64,000 nt of DNA, taken from Algoriphagus boseongensis (lineage in GTDB: Bacteria > Bacteroidota > Bacteroidia > Cytophagales > Cyclobacteriaceae). The stretch spans positions 1 through 64,000 of the forward strand of contig NZ_SNYF01000005.1 in the NCBI RefSeq assembly GCF_004362805.1. Direction: 5' to 3'. How positions within the stretch are numbered: the stretch's first letter is position 1; each line of letters opens with the position of its first letter. The position numbers and the translations under genes were made by a program. This document shows, piece by piece, positions 9,527-17,518 of this stretch. The notes under the pieces were generated by a model. The model saw only the letters and a program-made list of their open reading frames with translations, was not told where the DNA came from and did not search any database.

Positions 9527-9937
9527 ATGGAAAATACTTATCCCAATTGGATGTCTACCTGCCTGAAATTGGCAGCAGTGTATAATATACTCTGGGGAGC
9601 CTGGGTGGTGATTTGGCCCCATATCTTTTTCGAATGGACGGGAATGCCTCCCTTGCAGCATCCCACCATTTGGCAAGGTACCGGAATGATCGTAGGCGTC
9701 TACGGCTTGGGCTATTGGTGGGCCAGCTACAATCCCCTCAAGCACTGGCCCATCGTTGCGGTCGGTTTTCTGGGGAAAATCTTTGGCCCCCTAGGATTTC
9801 TGTTCAATTACCTGGTATTAAAAGAAATCCCTTTTCAGTTCAGCTATACCCTTTACACCAACGATTTGATTTGGTGGGTTCCTTTTTTCCTGATTCTCCA
9901 AAGAGTACATACCGAAACGAGATGGCAGCTTCGATAA
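9527..9937 (+). CDS. Conserved four-helix membrane protein
   Basis: A 136-residue, Trp-rich integral membrane protein with hydrophobic segments at about 12-34, 46-66, 72-96 and 108-127 (for example LAAVYNILWGAWVVIWP and PIVAVGFLGKIFGPLGF). No enzyme motif is visible. Small proteins of this type are sometimes automatically labelled alkyl hydroperoxide reductase, but no peroxidatic CxxC or CP motif is present. A second small membrane protein follows 58 bp downstream on the same strand, so the two may be co-expressed. Function unknown. Confidence 0.75.
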   Translation: MENTYPNWMSTCLKLAAVYNILWGAWVVIWPHIFFEWTGMPPLQHPTIWQGTGMIVGVYGLGYWWASYNPLKHWPIVAVGFLGKIFGPLGFLFNYLVLKEIPFQFSYTLYTNDLIWWVPFFLILQRVHTETRWQLR

Positions 9938-9995
9938 TCCAAGTTTTAGTTTTTGGACTTGGGTCTCTTTTTTATACCTCATAAAATAAAAAGCT

Positions 9996-10403
9996 ATGGA
10001 TGCGATTCGTCTGTCGGTTGACTCAGGGTTTTTCATCTTGGTTTGGCTGGTGCAAGTCATCATTTATCCTTCCTTTCGATATATAGACAGCAGAAAGCTT
10101 GATTTCTGGCACCAGTTGTATACCCAAAAGATCCTCTATTTCGTGGGGCCTTTATTGTTTGTTCAGACCGGTGTGATCGCCTTACAAATCCTTTGGGATC
10201 CCCTCATTTTCATGCTAGACGGATTGCTTCTAGGCATTATTTGGATTAACACCTTTTTCTTTGCCATTCCCATTCACAATACTATTGATCAAGGCGAAAG
10301 TTTAGAAAGTGCGCTTCCAAAGCTTCTTCGTGTCAATCTGTGGAGGTCACTTTTGTGGACTGTTTTGTTTCTACTTTCTCTAGGTCGAGCTTGGGTAGGG
10401 TGA
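9996..10403 (+). CDS. Small conserved membrane protein
   Basis: A 135-residue integral membrane protein with four predicted helices (about 8-28, 45-67, 70-92 and 112-132). A hydrophilic IHNTIDQGESLESALPKLLRVN segment precedes the last helix. The pattern (VWLVQVIIYPSFRYID near the start, one conserved-looking His) resembles small DUF4149-like or cytochrome-associated membrane proteins, but I cannot assign a family. It lies 58 bp behind the preceding membrane-protein gene and probably shares its transcript. Confidence 0.72.
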   Translation: MDAIRLSVDSGFFILVWLVQVIIYPSFRYIDSRKLDFWHQLYTQKILYFVGPLLFVQTGVIALQILWDPLIFMLDGLLLGIIWINTFFFAIPIHNTIDQGESLESALPKLLRVNLWRSLLWTVLFLLSLGRAWVG

Positions 10404-10530
10404 TTTTGGATTGGTTTGCTGAGGAATTTCAAATTCGAGAAATAGAAAAGAAACGTATCTCTATATAGTTTTCTAGGACTCAGCTTAGTGTAGCTTTCTA
10501 CAACAAGAAGGGTTTTAACTTTCTCTCCCT

Positions 10531-10998
10531 ATAGACCTTGAGAGATTTTTTTAGGCTTTTCTCTCTGTTCTTTTGGCTTGACTTAGGACGAGCGTAATAA
10601 AATGTCCAGTGGATATTTTTAGCGAGGGGCCAGATGTAGGGGAGGGGAAAGGTCAAGATTTGCCCCGATAGCTATCGGGGTTCCGCCCACAAGGCCGACC
10701 CACACCCCGCTGCTGCGTCGGCCCACCCGCAGGTATTCCAAATGTAGTTTTGCTTTTAAAAGCTAAATTCTATTTGGATGCCACTGGCCCTTCGGGATTT
10801 GTGGTTTTTTCGAAGAGAAGGAAGGCGTTAAGAAAATGACTTAGCTCCCGACTTTAGGAGGGAGATCCAGTCATTTTTAGCCTTTCGAGCGAGAAAAAAT
10901 CCATCCAAATCCGAACTTCCCTTTATATAAAATTAGGCTGGATGGAAACAAATAACGGGGCCGAGGCTTTTGGGTACTTTTGGCCTTCAAAAGTACCA
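10531..10998 (+). repeat. Dispersed structured repeat, copy A (L-middle-R)
   Basis: A long copy with L, middle and R modules. The left hairpin 5' arm TTCTTTTGG and loop CTTGAC are at 10568-10582; its 3' arm is lost through a roughly 60-bp rearrangement before GGTCAAG at 10651. A CCCCGATAGCTATCGGGG palindrome is at 10663-10680. A closing stem GGCCGAC/GTCGGCC joins 10693-10699 and 10717-10723. The middle stem AAAATGACT/AGTCATTTT joins 10833-10841 and 10869-10877, with an inner CTCCC/GGGAG. The right hairpin GGTACTTTTG/CAAAAGTACC is at 10973-10997. No coding signal is seen in the stretch 10404-11171. Confidence 0.75.
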
Positions 10999-11096
10999 GA
11001 GAAAAAAAAATAGAGGTTCTTGAGATGGGTTAATAAGGATAGATTTATTAGCTCAATGGGATTCTTTGGAGAGAAAACCTCAAATTCCTGAAAAAG

Positions 11097-11140
11097 AAAA
11101 AGGTGTAGCCGCCGAATCTCATCGAGGACTACACCTTTTT
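11097..11140 (-). terminator. Rho-independent terminator of the DUF1254 gene
   Basis: AAAAAGGTGTAG and CTACACCTTTTT form a perfect 12-bp stem around a 20-nt loop, 31 bp past the stop codon of the minus-strand DUF1254 gene. The A/T-rich arms make it look bidirectional. Confidence 0.75.
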
Positions 11141-11171
11141 CTAGTAAATCATTTTGCCCAAATGGGTCAAA

Positions 11172-12569
11172 TTATTCAACCATTAGTAAAGCAGGCTGTT
11201 TCCAAGTGCCATTCAAAGCTTCTTCCTTAGGCCAGTAGATTCGCAAAACCATAAAGAAAGGTCCTTTTGGTGCAGGTAGCCAGTTGCTTTCCAGATCCTT
11301 TCCCGGAGACTCATTTTGGATATAAAGGGTAATTCCACCATCGGCATCCCGTTTGAAATCAGGGATCATCGGGGAATTGAGTAGGTATCGGTTGATCGGA
11401 TTGGCATAGAGTAGGCTGGAGGGTAGTTCATACAAAGTCATGGACCAGAAAGCCTTGGCCGGAGGGAGTTGGTCAGCCATAAACTTCACGGTGTATTTGT
11501 TCGTTCCATCCAACCCCTTTCCGTTGGAATCAACGAGGTATAAAGGATACATCGCCTCTTCTTTAGAATTGCCATAAATTCCAATTATTGCTGCGGCCAT
11601 TCGGTAGAGGTAATTGTTTTTAAGAAACTCCCTCGTTCCAAAGCAATCTCCGGAAACCACTTTTCCCGCATCCATTTCTTTCTTCAATTCTGCAAATTCT
11701 GTCCAGGCGTCAGCCATACCTTGCTCAATGGCAGCTTTTATTTCCGGTGAGAGCTTTTCAATATCAAAATCCTTTCCTGCTCCTACGCCGATTTTTGAAA
11801 AACGCTCCATCAATTCCACTTCAGAAGAGTGTGTGGGGCAAAACTGTAAGGTGAAATTGAGGACTTTAAAGAACTCAAGTGATGACTTTTGCTGCTCTGG
11901 GGTAAGTGGTTGGATGAAATCGATAGGTTTTGCAACTTCTGGACTTGGTTGACCAAGGAACTCAGAGAGAGGCTGGGCTTTGTATCCTTCCTGTATTTTT
12001 ACCACATTTTCACTGTCACTTGGATTGAATAATTGGGTTCTGTAAGGAACCAGTACCAATTCGGTTTCTGTATGAATGATCTTCTCGATTCCTTCGGGTT
12101 TCTCGCCTTTCCAATTTGGCCCGGCAATCAGGAAGCTGCCACCACCATTTCCCGTTGTCCGGGTACCGATGTAATCAAAGTTATGCGTATAAGCGTCCAC
12201 GAGCTGCAGACTGAAATAGCGGTTCTCTTCAATTGGGGGAACCGTTAGCACCATCGGTTCTGTCCTCAAATCCAATCCAAGGAAAGAATAATAAGTGTCT
12301 GAATTAGGAGTTTGAACGGCTTTGTCTTCAGGAGTGAAAACTCTGGAAAAATTTCGAATCTGGTTCCAAGGTCCTTTGTATTCAGGATTTGCCTGATCCA
12401 CAAAATAGGCATGAGAGATTCTGTAGTTGTCTACCAAAGGGAAACCATAGATGTAGGCCTCCTTGGCGATGGCACGAGCCTCTTCTGGGGTTAGGCTGTT
12501 TTCTGAGGTTCCACAACTCCCAAAAAGCAGAAGGAGTATAGAAAAGATAATGAGAGAATTTGTTTTCAT
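11172..12569 (-). CDS. DUF1254/DUF1214 domain lipoprotein
   Basis: A 465-residue protein from the ATG at 12569 (MKTNSLIIFSILLLLF), chosen because it gives a clean lipoprotein signal with SCGTS as lipobox. The frame also opens 17 codons earlier, without a signal. The N-terminal DUF1254 region (about 25-170) has the typical EAYIYGFPLVDNYR, TPNSDTYYSF and ENRYFSLQLVDAYTHNFDYIG motifs. The C-terminal DUF1214 region (about 345-465) has FWSMTLYELPSSLLYANPINRY and ends in PAPKGPFFMVLRIYWPKEEAL. The family is widespread, secreted and without an established reaction. A terminator follows. Upstream lies a long gene-free stretch full of dispersed repeats. Confidence 0.9.
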   Translation of the reverse strand: MKTNSLIIFSILLLLFGSCGTSENSLTPEEARAIAKEAYIYGFPLVDNYRISHAYFVDQANPEYKGPWNQIRNFSRVFTPEDKAVQTPNSDTYYSFLGLDLRTEPMVLTVPPIEENRYFSLQLVDAYTHNFDYIGTRTTGNGGGSFLIAGPNWKGEKPEGIEKIIHTETELVLVPYRTQLFNPSDSENVVKIQEGYKAQPLSEFLGQPSPEVAKPIDFIQPLTPEQQKSSLEFFKVLNFTLQFCPTHSSEVELMERFSKIGVGAGKDFDIEKLSPEIKAAIEQGMADAWTEFAELKKEMDAGKVVSGDCFGTREFLKNNYLYRMAAAIIGIYGNSKEEAMYPLYLVDSNGKGLDGTNKYTVKFMADQLPPAKAFWSMTLYELPSSLLYANPINRYLLNSPMIPDFKRDADGGITLYIQNESPGKDLESNWLPAPKGPFFMVLRIYWPKEEALNGTWKQPALLMVE

Positions 12570-12715
12570 AGCTGGATTATTTATCAGAAAGATAAATTTT
12601 GATTTTTGATTGCTCATCAACTCATTAGGCTTTTTTTTGAGGGCGATTTGCGCCTGGTTACAGCTATTTTTTTCTATTCCTAGTGGGGATTTTTCCTACA
12701 ATCATTCTTTTAAAA

Positions 12716-13089
12716 TCCCCCCGACCCCCTTTTCAAGGGGGAGTTTGTTCGGAATTGAGATTAGATTTTGTAGTCAAAGGCAAGGGGCTTTTTCCGTTAT
12801 CCAATTCTTCTTAGGAAGCTGGCCCTTCGGGATTTGTGGTTTTTTCGAAGTGAGGAAGGGCGTTAAGAAAATGACTTAGCTCTCGAGTTAGGAGAGGACA
12901 AGTCGTTAATAAAATGCCCAGTGGGCATTTTTAGACTTGGGCCGGGTGTAGGGTGGGATCATTTTCAGCCTTTCGAGCAAGAAAAAATCCATCCAAAAAC
13001 TTTCTTTCCTTTTATTGGATCTAAGCTGGATGGAAACAAAGACCGGGGCCAAGTCTTTTTGGTTACTTTTTGGACTTCAAAAAGTGACA
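12716..13089 (+). repeat. Dispersed structured repeat, copy B (P, middle, R)
   Basis: The copy starts with an inverted P hairpin (CCCCCTT/AAGGGGG, 12725-12741). The middle module has AAAATGACTT facing AAGTCGTT and an inner CTCTC/GAGAG pair (12868-12907). The right hairpin is GTTACTTTTTG/CAAAAAGTGAC (13062-13088), with loop GACTT complementary to AAGTC just upstream. The L module is absent. It occupies the gene-free stretch 12570-13405 together with copy C. Confidence 0.75.
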
Positions 13090-13177
13090 AGTATAGGAGT
13101 GATGGAGGTTCTTGAGATGGGTAAATGATGACCTCAAGAATTGACCCTTATTGAAGAGTTAATGGTTATGCTCCCTC

Positions 13178-13368
13178 TTCTTTTGGCTTGATCCAAAAGA
13201 AGCAAAAGATCAAGATTTGGCAATGCTTCCCCGCGCATTGCCAACGCACACCCCGCTGCCAAATCTCCCCACCGCACTTGTAGTCAGTTGCCATGTTTGG
13301 ATTTGAATTAATGACTGTAGTTGGAAAACTTTCAACCCTTTTAGATTAAAGGGGGGGTAGGGGGATTT
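13178..13368 (+). repeat. Dispersed structured repeat, copy C (L module plus P)
   Basis: The left hairpin TTCTTTTGG/CCAAAAGAA (13178-13186 and 13193-13201) has loop CTTGAT. The guide ATCAAG (13209-13214) complements that loop. AGATTTGGCA (13213-13222) pairs with TGCCAAATCT (13257-13266), and an alternative inner hairpin is GGCAATGC/GCATTGCC. A P-type GGGGG motif closes the copy, 38 bp before the dipeptidase start. Confidence 0.8.
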
Positions 13369-13405
13369 CCCATGAAATACTAGACCCTTTTTGTATCTTG
13401 TTTCT

Positions 13406-14470
13406 ATGACCACTCGAAAAGAATTTCTTAGACAGGCGATTGCTTTAGCGGGCCTATCATTTACTGGAATGAGTTTTTTGTCTCGTGAGGAGCAGGAAAT
13501 GCAGGTATTCCCTGCCTTCGACCTTCATGCACATCCCGGAAATTTCTTTATGAAAGGAACGGATACCTATCCGGGTGATGAAGGGGTTTCTAAAACTATC
13601 TCTGACATGCAATCCGGTCATGTATCTGGCGTGTTCCTGAGTATGGTCATGGACAGGCCCTTGCTCAAGCGAACCGATACTGGCATTGTTCCCACCGGAA
13701 TGTTTTCAAAAGGGGAAGGCTGGAAAGAGTACAAGCGGCAATTGGCTACGCTGAGTCATCTCTTTTCGATTAATTCCTTAAGCCCTGCCAGGCAGGTCAA
13801 GGATTTAACCCGAGCCGTAGAAAAAAATCGGACAGCAGGTTTCTTGAGTTGCGAAGGGGGAGATTTCCTGGAATCTGCTGATCAACTCGATGAGGTATAT
13901 GCGGATGGAATTCGCTCGATTCAATTGGTCCATTATGCGCCAAATCCATTAGGAGATTTACAAACTCACGAGACTCAACACGATGGACTTTCTCCACTGG
14001 GGAAAGAAGTCGTCCGAAAGATGAATTCTCTGGGAATGGTGATTGATGTAGCCCATGCCTCCTATAAGACCGTTCAAGATGTGGCTTCCCTTACCCAAGC
14101 TCCGATAATTTTATCGCACAGCATATTAAAAATGGAAGCTGACCGTCCCATTGGCGCACGGGCCATTTCCCCTGAGCATGCCAAACTTATCGCAGAAACG
14201 GGTGGGCTGATTGGTGCTTGGCCATCCGGCTTCAACAAGAGCTTTGAAGAGTATGTGGAAAATATCCTTCGCTTGGTGGATGTGGTAGGAATTGATCATG
14301 TAGGGATTGGTACCGACATGGATAGCAATTTTAAACCCGTTTTGGATAGCTACCAGCAGATTCCTGCACTGGCATCAGCACTCAGTTCAAAGGGGCTTTC
14401 CAAAGAGGAGGTTTCGAAGATCATGTTGGGTAATACCGAGAGGGTTTTGAGGAGTGTGTTGAAAGGGTAG
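13406..14470 (+). CDS. Membrane dipeptidase-like protein (peptidase M19)
   Basis: A 354-residue zinc dipeptidase of the renal-dipeptidase family. The ATG at 13406 is preferred over an in-frame TTG five codons earlier. The N-terminus TTRKEFLRQAIALAGLSF resembles a Tat signal with a K in place of the second R, so export is likely. Metal-site motifs are present in order: FDLHAHPGN (HxH), the bridging Glu in LSCEGGDF, the His in VIDVAHAS, and LSHS; GIGTDMDSN closes the barrel. M19 enzymes are TIM-barrel metalloenzymes that cleave dipeptides, often with D-residues. The local role could be peptidoglycan or peptide turnover. It is a single gene flanked by repeats. Confidence 0.9.
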   Translation: MTTRKEFLRQAIALAGLSFTGMSFLSREEQEMQVFPAFDLHAHPGNFFMKGTDTYPGDEGVSKTISDMQSGHVSGVFLSMVMDRPLLKRTDTGIVPTGMFSKGEGWKEYKRQLATLSHLFSINSLSPARQVKDLTRAVEKNRTAGFLSCEGGDFLESADQLDEVYADGIRSIQLVHYAPNPLGDLQTHETQHDGLSPLGKEVVRKMNSLGMVIDVAHASYKTVQDVASLTQAPIILSHSILKMEADRPIGARAISPEHAKLIAETGGLIGAWPSGFNKSFEEYVENILRLVDVVGIDHVGIGTDMDSNFKPVLDSYQQIPALASALSSKGLSKEEVSKIMLGNTERVLRSVLKG

Positions 14471-14520
14471 TGGCGTTGAAGTTTAAATCATTGGTAGGAT
14501 TTCAAACTTTCTTTATCTAT

Positions 14521-14670
14521 TGGCCTTGATGGATTTATTAAGGTCAATTTCTCGGTACTTTTTTCTTGATAAAAAAGTACCCAAAAAATCAAGAATTGCC
14601 CCGATAGCTATCGGGGTCCTCACACACATCCCCACCGCACCCTCGCGGCCAATTCCTCCCACCCGCAGGT
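14521..14670 (+). repeat. Dispersed structured repeat, copy D (L module with replaced stem)
   Basis: Both hairpin arms differ from the other copies yet still pair: GGTACTTTTTT (14554-14564) with AAAAAAGTACC (14571-14581), loop CTTGAT, guide ATCAAG at 14588-14593. Next comes CCCCGATAGCTATCGGGG (14599-14616), enclosed by GAATTG/CAATTC (14593-14598 and 14650-14655). It lies in the gene-free stretch 14471-14895. Confidence 0.75.
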
Positions 14671-14744
14671 AATCCAATGAAAGTTTGGAGTCGAAATCCG
14701 TGTTTTCCTGATAGAAAAAGAATCTAGTAGTGAGGTTTCCCACC

Positions 14745-14760
14745 TACCCACTAGTGGGTA
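14745..14760. promoter_or_regulatory. 16-bp perfect palindrome upstream of the 157-residue protein gene
   Basis: TACCCACTAGTGGGTA is perfectly symmetric and is followed by TTTTTAGGGGTA, as at 7694-7715. It lies 135 bp upstream of the next plus-strand gene and could be an operator. Confidence 0.4.
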
Positions 14761-14895
14761 TTTTTAGGGGTAAAGCCGATTTTAAACGTTTAATGTCGTT
14801 TAAAAAATTGGAGAATATTAATCCGTTCATTATCTTTTAGTTACAGTGCTTTTTTACTGGTTTAATTTATTGTTTCACTATTAATTTTTAAAGCC

Positions 14896-15369
14896 ATGGA
14901 AAACAAAGTTTCCATTAAAATCTCGGAGGCGGATCAAAAAATTTTGAACGATGCCTTCCAAACCATTCGGGACACTTTTAGGAAGTATGCCTTTACCCTA
15001 AGCCCGAAAGACCGTCAAGACCTGCCTAAGATGGCAGATGGTACAGAAGCCTTCGTCATTAAGGCGTTGGAACTGGCAACTAAAAACCCACAATTCAATC
15101 CTCCCTTTATGGATTTGGTGGAGATGAAAAAGGACCTGGATGCCTACTTCGAGATCAAGCCTTTTCTGACGATGGCCAAGCAAAGCTGGGATGAATTCAG
15201 CGATACAGCCATGGAGGCGGGATCAGAGGCCTATGTGCAGGCCTTGGCCTTTTACAATTCCATCAAACTGGCTGTCAAGATGAAAATCCCGGGAGCCAAA
15301 GCCATTTACGAAGAGCTGAAAAAGCGATTTGAGGTTTCTCCAAAATCCAATTCCGGCACGGAGGATTAA
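14896..15369 (+). CDS. Hypothetical soluble helical protein
   Basis: A 157-residue protein starting MENKVSIKISEADQKI. There is no signal peptide or membrane segment. The sequence is mostly amphipathic helix: DAFQTIRDTFRKYAFTL, DLVEMKKDLDAYFEIKPFL, AYVQALAFYNSIKLAVKM and a basic IYEELKKRFE tail. I do not recognise a named family. A strong terminator follows 30 bp after the stop, and a GGGTA palindrome lies 135 bp upstream, so it appears to be a self-contained transcription unit. It is probably cytoplasmic. Function unknown. Confidence 0.8.
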   Translation: MENKVSIKISEADQKILNDAFQTIRDTFRKYAFTLSPKDRQDLPKMADGTEAFVIKALELATKNPQFNPPFMDLVEMKKDLDAYFEIKPFLTMAKQSWDEFSDTAMEAGSEAYVQALAFYNSIKLAVKMKIPGAKAIYEELKKRFEVSPKSNSGTED

Positions 15370-15398
15370 GTAAAGAGAAAAGTTGTTTGATTAACCCA

Positions 15399-15426
15399 AG
15401 CCGAGTCGAAAGACTCGGCTTTTTTA
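15399..15426 (+). terminator. Strong Rho-independent terminator
   Basis: AGCCGAGTC, GAAA tetraloop, GACTCGGCT, then six T. A perfect 9-bp stem 30 bp past the stop codon at 15369. Confidence 0.92.
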
Positions 15427-15486
15427 TGGCTGAATAAAAAAAGCTGGGGACTTCTAGCTTGGTAACTCCTATTTCGAACCTGTGCC

Positions 15487-15650
15487 ATCGCAAGTCAAAA
15501 ATCCGATCTCGCAAGTAAAATCTCCGATCTCGGTGCTAAAAGACTAGGCACCGCAGGTAAAACATCCGATGACGGATTTTCGAATTCCTCACTCGGACTA
15601 AAAACATGCGATGCCGCAGTAAAAACATGCGGTATCGGATTTCCAAGGTG
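15487..15650. repeat. Degenerate ~21-bp tandem repeat, about eight units
   Basis: Units resemble CGCAAGTAAAAxATCCGAT: CATCGCAAGTCAAAAATCCG, CTCGCAAGTAAAATCTCCG, CCGCAGGTAAAACATCCG, CTCGGACTAAAAACATGCG, GCCGCAGTAAAAACATGCG, with more diverged units between. Frames across the array contain stops, so it is non-coding. There are no spacers, so it is not CRISPR. It sits just after a terminator. Confidence 0.7.
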
Positions 15651-15710
15651 GAGGGGGGTACCTCTGAGGTGGGGTAGGGAGGGGGAATTACAAATTCCTG
15701 AAAATAAAAA

Positions 15711-15748
15711 AGCGGAGTGGCTCCCGATAGTTATTGAGGACTCCGCTT
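15711..15748. terminator. Bidirectional terminator-like hairpin
   Basis: AAGCGGAGT and ACTCCGCTT form a perfect 9-bp stem preceded by an A-run. The flank CAAATTCCTGAAAA also precedes the hairpin at 11097-11140, so these terminators appear to be related copies. Confidence 0.55.
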
Positions 15749-15774
15749 AGGGTAATATGTTAATTCTGGTGGGT

Positions 15775-15912
15775 GGTTAACGGTCGAGTATTTGCGAAGA
15801 AGCGGTTTTAAATGCACTTCCTTTCGGTTAAGCACCAAAGTCAATAAAAATTCTTAAACTTTGAGCAAGCACTGAACCCGCTTTTTTGCAAATACTATGT
15901 TGTGCAACGTTT
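15775..15912 (-). repeat. attC-like folded recombination site downstream of a small cassette gene
   Basis: AGTATTTGC (15787-15795) and GCAAATACT (15888-15896) form a perfect outer stem, continued by imperfect pairing of AAGCGGTTTT with AACCCGCTTT around a roughly 65-nt loop region. The stem is bounded by GTTAAC on one side and ATGTTGTGCAACGTTT (15897-15912) on the other. Read on the minus strand, it follows the stop codon of the small lipoprotein gene by 1 bp, the position an attC site takes in an integron cassette. Core heptamers only approximate the attC consensus. Confidence 0.5.
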
Positions 15913-15913
15913 T

Positions 15914-16453
15914 TTAGGCATATCCATTAATACTCAAATTTTTTAATTCGTCATTTTCAATATAGTATTCAATTTCCCAATAATAACTCCCACCATCTAA
16001 AACCATAATCATTCCATTTAGCCAGCCTTTAGAATTTTCTCTATCTGACCAAAAGCAGTTTATTAAAAGGTATTTTTTTCCATTATCATCTATACATCCG
16101 AAATATTGTCTTCTGTATTTATGTAGATTTTTATCAATTATTGGGCTTGAAGATTGATTTATTTGCTCCTTATTAATATTTTTAAGCTTAGTTTCAAGTG
16201 CTAGTTCGGCTTTTTCAATTTCACTTTTCGTTGGCGTAAAACGTTTTTCAGGTAAAAAGTCTTTATATTCTTTTGGAAAAATTGCAACTTCAAATTTCTT
16301 GGTTTTATAATGTAAAGCAATATTTGTAGAGTCAAGTATTTCAATATCGTTGCTTTCTGACCGAAAATTTTCATTTGAATTATCAACCTTTAAGTTTTTA
16401 TTACAACTTAAAAATACTATTACAGTTATAAACTGGAAAATTATTGATTTCAT
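15914..16453 (-). CDS. AT-rich cassette-borne lipoprotein of unknown function
   Basis: A 179-residue protein with a lipoprotein signal (FQFITVIVFLSCNKNLK). The mature part contains LHYKTKKFEVAIFPKEYKDF, HKYRRQYFGCIDDNGKKYLL and a C-terminal GWLNGMIMVLDGGSYYWEIEYY. The last resembles small secreted proteins that report a residual beta-sheet fold, but no named family is recognised. The DNA is visibly AT-richer than its neighbours. The gene is bracketed by 16-bp imperfect direct repeats ATGTTG[TG/CA]CAACGTTT at 15897-15912 and 16475-16490, with a folded attC-like structure at its 3' side. It therefore looks like a laterally acquired cassette. Confidence 0.75.
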   Translation of the reverse strand: MKSIIFQFITVIVFLSCNKNLKVDNSNENFRSESNDIEILDSTNIALHYKTKKFEVAIFPKEYKDFLPEKRFTPTKSEIEKAELALETKLKNINKEQINQSSSPIIDKNLHKYRRQYFGCIDDNGKKYLLINCFWSDRENSKGWLNGMIMVLDGGSYYWEIEYYIENDELKNLSINGYA

Positions 16454-16474
16454 TTATTTCGTTTTTTTGTAAAA

Positions 16475-16514
16475 TGTTGCACAACGTTTGTATATGCGAA
16501 ACTAGTTTCGCATA
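16475..16514. repeat. Cassette boundary repeat and 20-bp palindrome
   Basis: ATGTTGCACAACGTTT (16475-16490) repeats the downstream boundary with its central dinucleotide swapped. Directly next to it, ATGCGAAACTAGTTTCGCAT (16495-16514) is a perfect 20-bp palindrome. A partial echo (TTGCGAAACTGGTTTCGG) follows at about 16535. Confidence 0.55.
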
Positions 16515-16645
16515 GCATGCTTATTGGGATGCATTGCGAAACTGGTTTCGGGTATTTTTGAATTAGTTTTTCTTGTATCGGTTTATTATTTCTTTTGCTC
16601 CATCAAAAAACATCTCTAGGTATTTCCATCAGCAGTAGTCTATTT

Positions 16646-17449
16646 TTAAAGATTATGCCCATTTAAGATTGTCCCGTCTTTAACGGTTTTGAGGTAAGTG
16701 ACCGCCTTTCCATCTTCTCCCACTTCACAGACTCGGTAGGAAGGGAAGGGGTTGCCCCAGTTGCCTCCGAAGTGTCCGGACCAGAGGAAGGTTTTTTTCT
16801 TGTAGATCATCTGCCCATCTACATCGTGATCGTGTCCGTGGAAAGTTGCCCGTACGTTTGGATAGGAGGTGAGTAGGTTCAGAAAGTCGGTACAAGGCAC
16901 TCCATGTCGAGTCCAGTCGTTTTGGGAAATATGGACAAAGACAAAGACGTGGGGCAGGGAAGCGTACTCGTCCAGTTTGCTTTTGGCGATGTCCATGTCC
17001 GCACAGAGGTATTCTCCCTTTTCATTGGAGCAGTCCAGCAGGATAAAGCCCGAGTCCTTGGTCTGGAAGGAGAAGTTGGTCGCCTGTCCCATGATCCGCT
17101 CGAAGTCCGCCGGACTGACCCGATCGTGATTGCCCCGAGTGACGTAGTGAGGAACCTGCAGTTGGGAATAGACCTTTTTTACTTCCGGTAGCAGCGTCGG
17201 CTCGTCATGGATCAGATCCCCATTGAAGACTACCAAGTCCACATCCTTTTCCCGGTGGATTGCCTCGATCAGGTTGCGGTGTGAAGTTTCAAAATCCGTA
17301 TTGGGTTGGCCCCAGTGCCCATCCGAGGCAGTTATGAATTTGAGTCGGGTAGCTTTTGGGAAGTCCATTTTCCCATATAACATAAATGGCATGGTCATCA
17401 GGGAGGAGCCTATAAGGCTTATTTTTTGAAGAAAAGGTCGGCGGTTCAT
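16646..17449 (-). CDS. Tat-exported calcineurin-like metallophosphoesterase
   Basis: A 267-residue protein from the ATG at 17449. This start gives a twin-arginine signal (NRRPFLQKISLIGSSLM); the longer open frame upstream runs into repeat DNA. Metallophosphoesterase motifs occur in order: D43-x-H45 in TASDGHWG, GD at 77-78 in FNGDLIHDE, GNHD at 106-109, a His in VFVHISQND, and GHDHD near 215. These residues bind the two catalytic metals. Substrates of such Tat-exported enzymes are phosphoesters in the periplasm; the specific substrate is not readable. It is a single gene between the cassette and a repeat cluster. Confidence 0.9.
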   Translation of the reverse strand: MNRRPFLQKISLIGSSLMTMPFMLYGKMDFPKATRLKFITASDGHWGQPNTDFETSHRNLIEAIHREKDVDLVVFNGDLIHDEPTLLPEVKKVYSQLQVPHYVTRGNHDRVSPADFERIMGQATNFSFQTKDSGFILLDCSNEKGEYLCADMDIAKSKLDEYASLPHVFVFVHISQNDWTRHGVPCTDFLNLLTSYPNVRATFHGHDHDVDGQMIYKKKTFLWSGHFGGNWGNPFPSYRVCEVGEDGKAVTYLKTVKDGTILNGHNL

Positions 17450-17518
17450 TGGATTAAAATAGAGATTTAGGAGGTAGGAAGAAAGTGGTTTTGATTGGGA
17501 GTTGGAAAAAGTAATTTT

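Noticed and set aside
9527-9937. Annotation as alkyl hydroperoxide reductase
   Set aside because: The protein is a four-helix membrane protein without a peroxidatic cysteine motif.
12610-13413. Short open frames in both directions upstream of the dipeptidase
   Set aside because: They are built from the dispersed repeat (text such as QVFLVTFWTSKSDK recurs from R modules) and differ in frame between copies.
15487-15650. Possible CRISPR array
   Set aside because: Units abut without unique spacers, the repeat is only about 21 bp and degenerate, and no cas gene is in the window.
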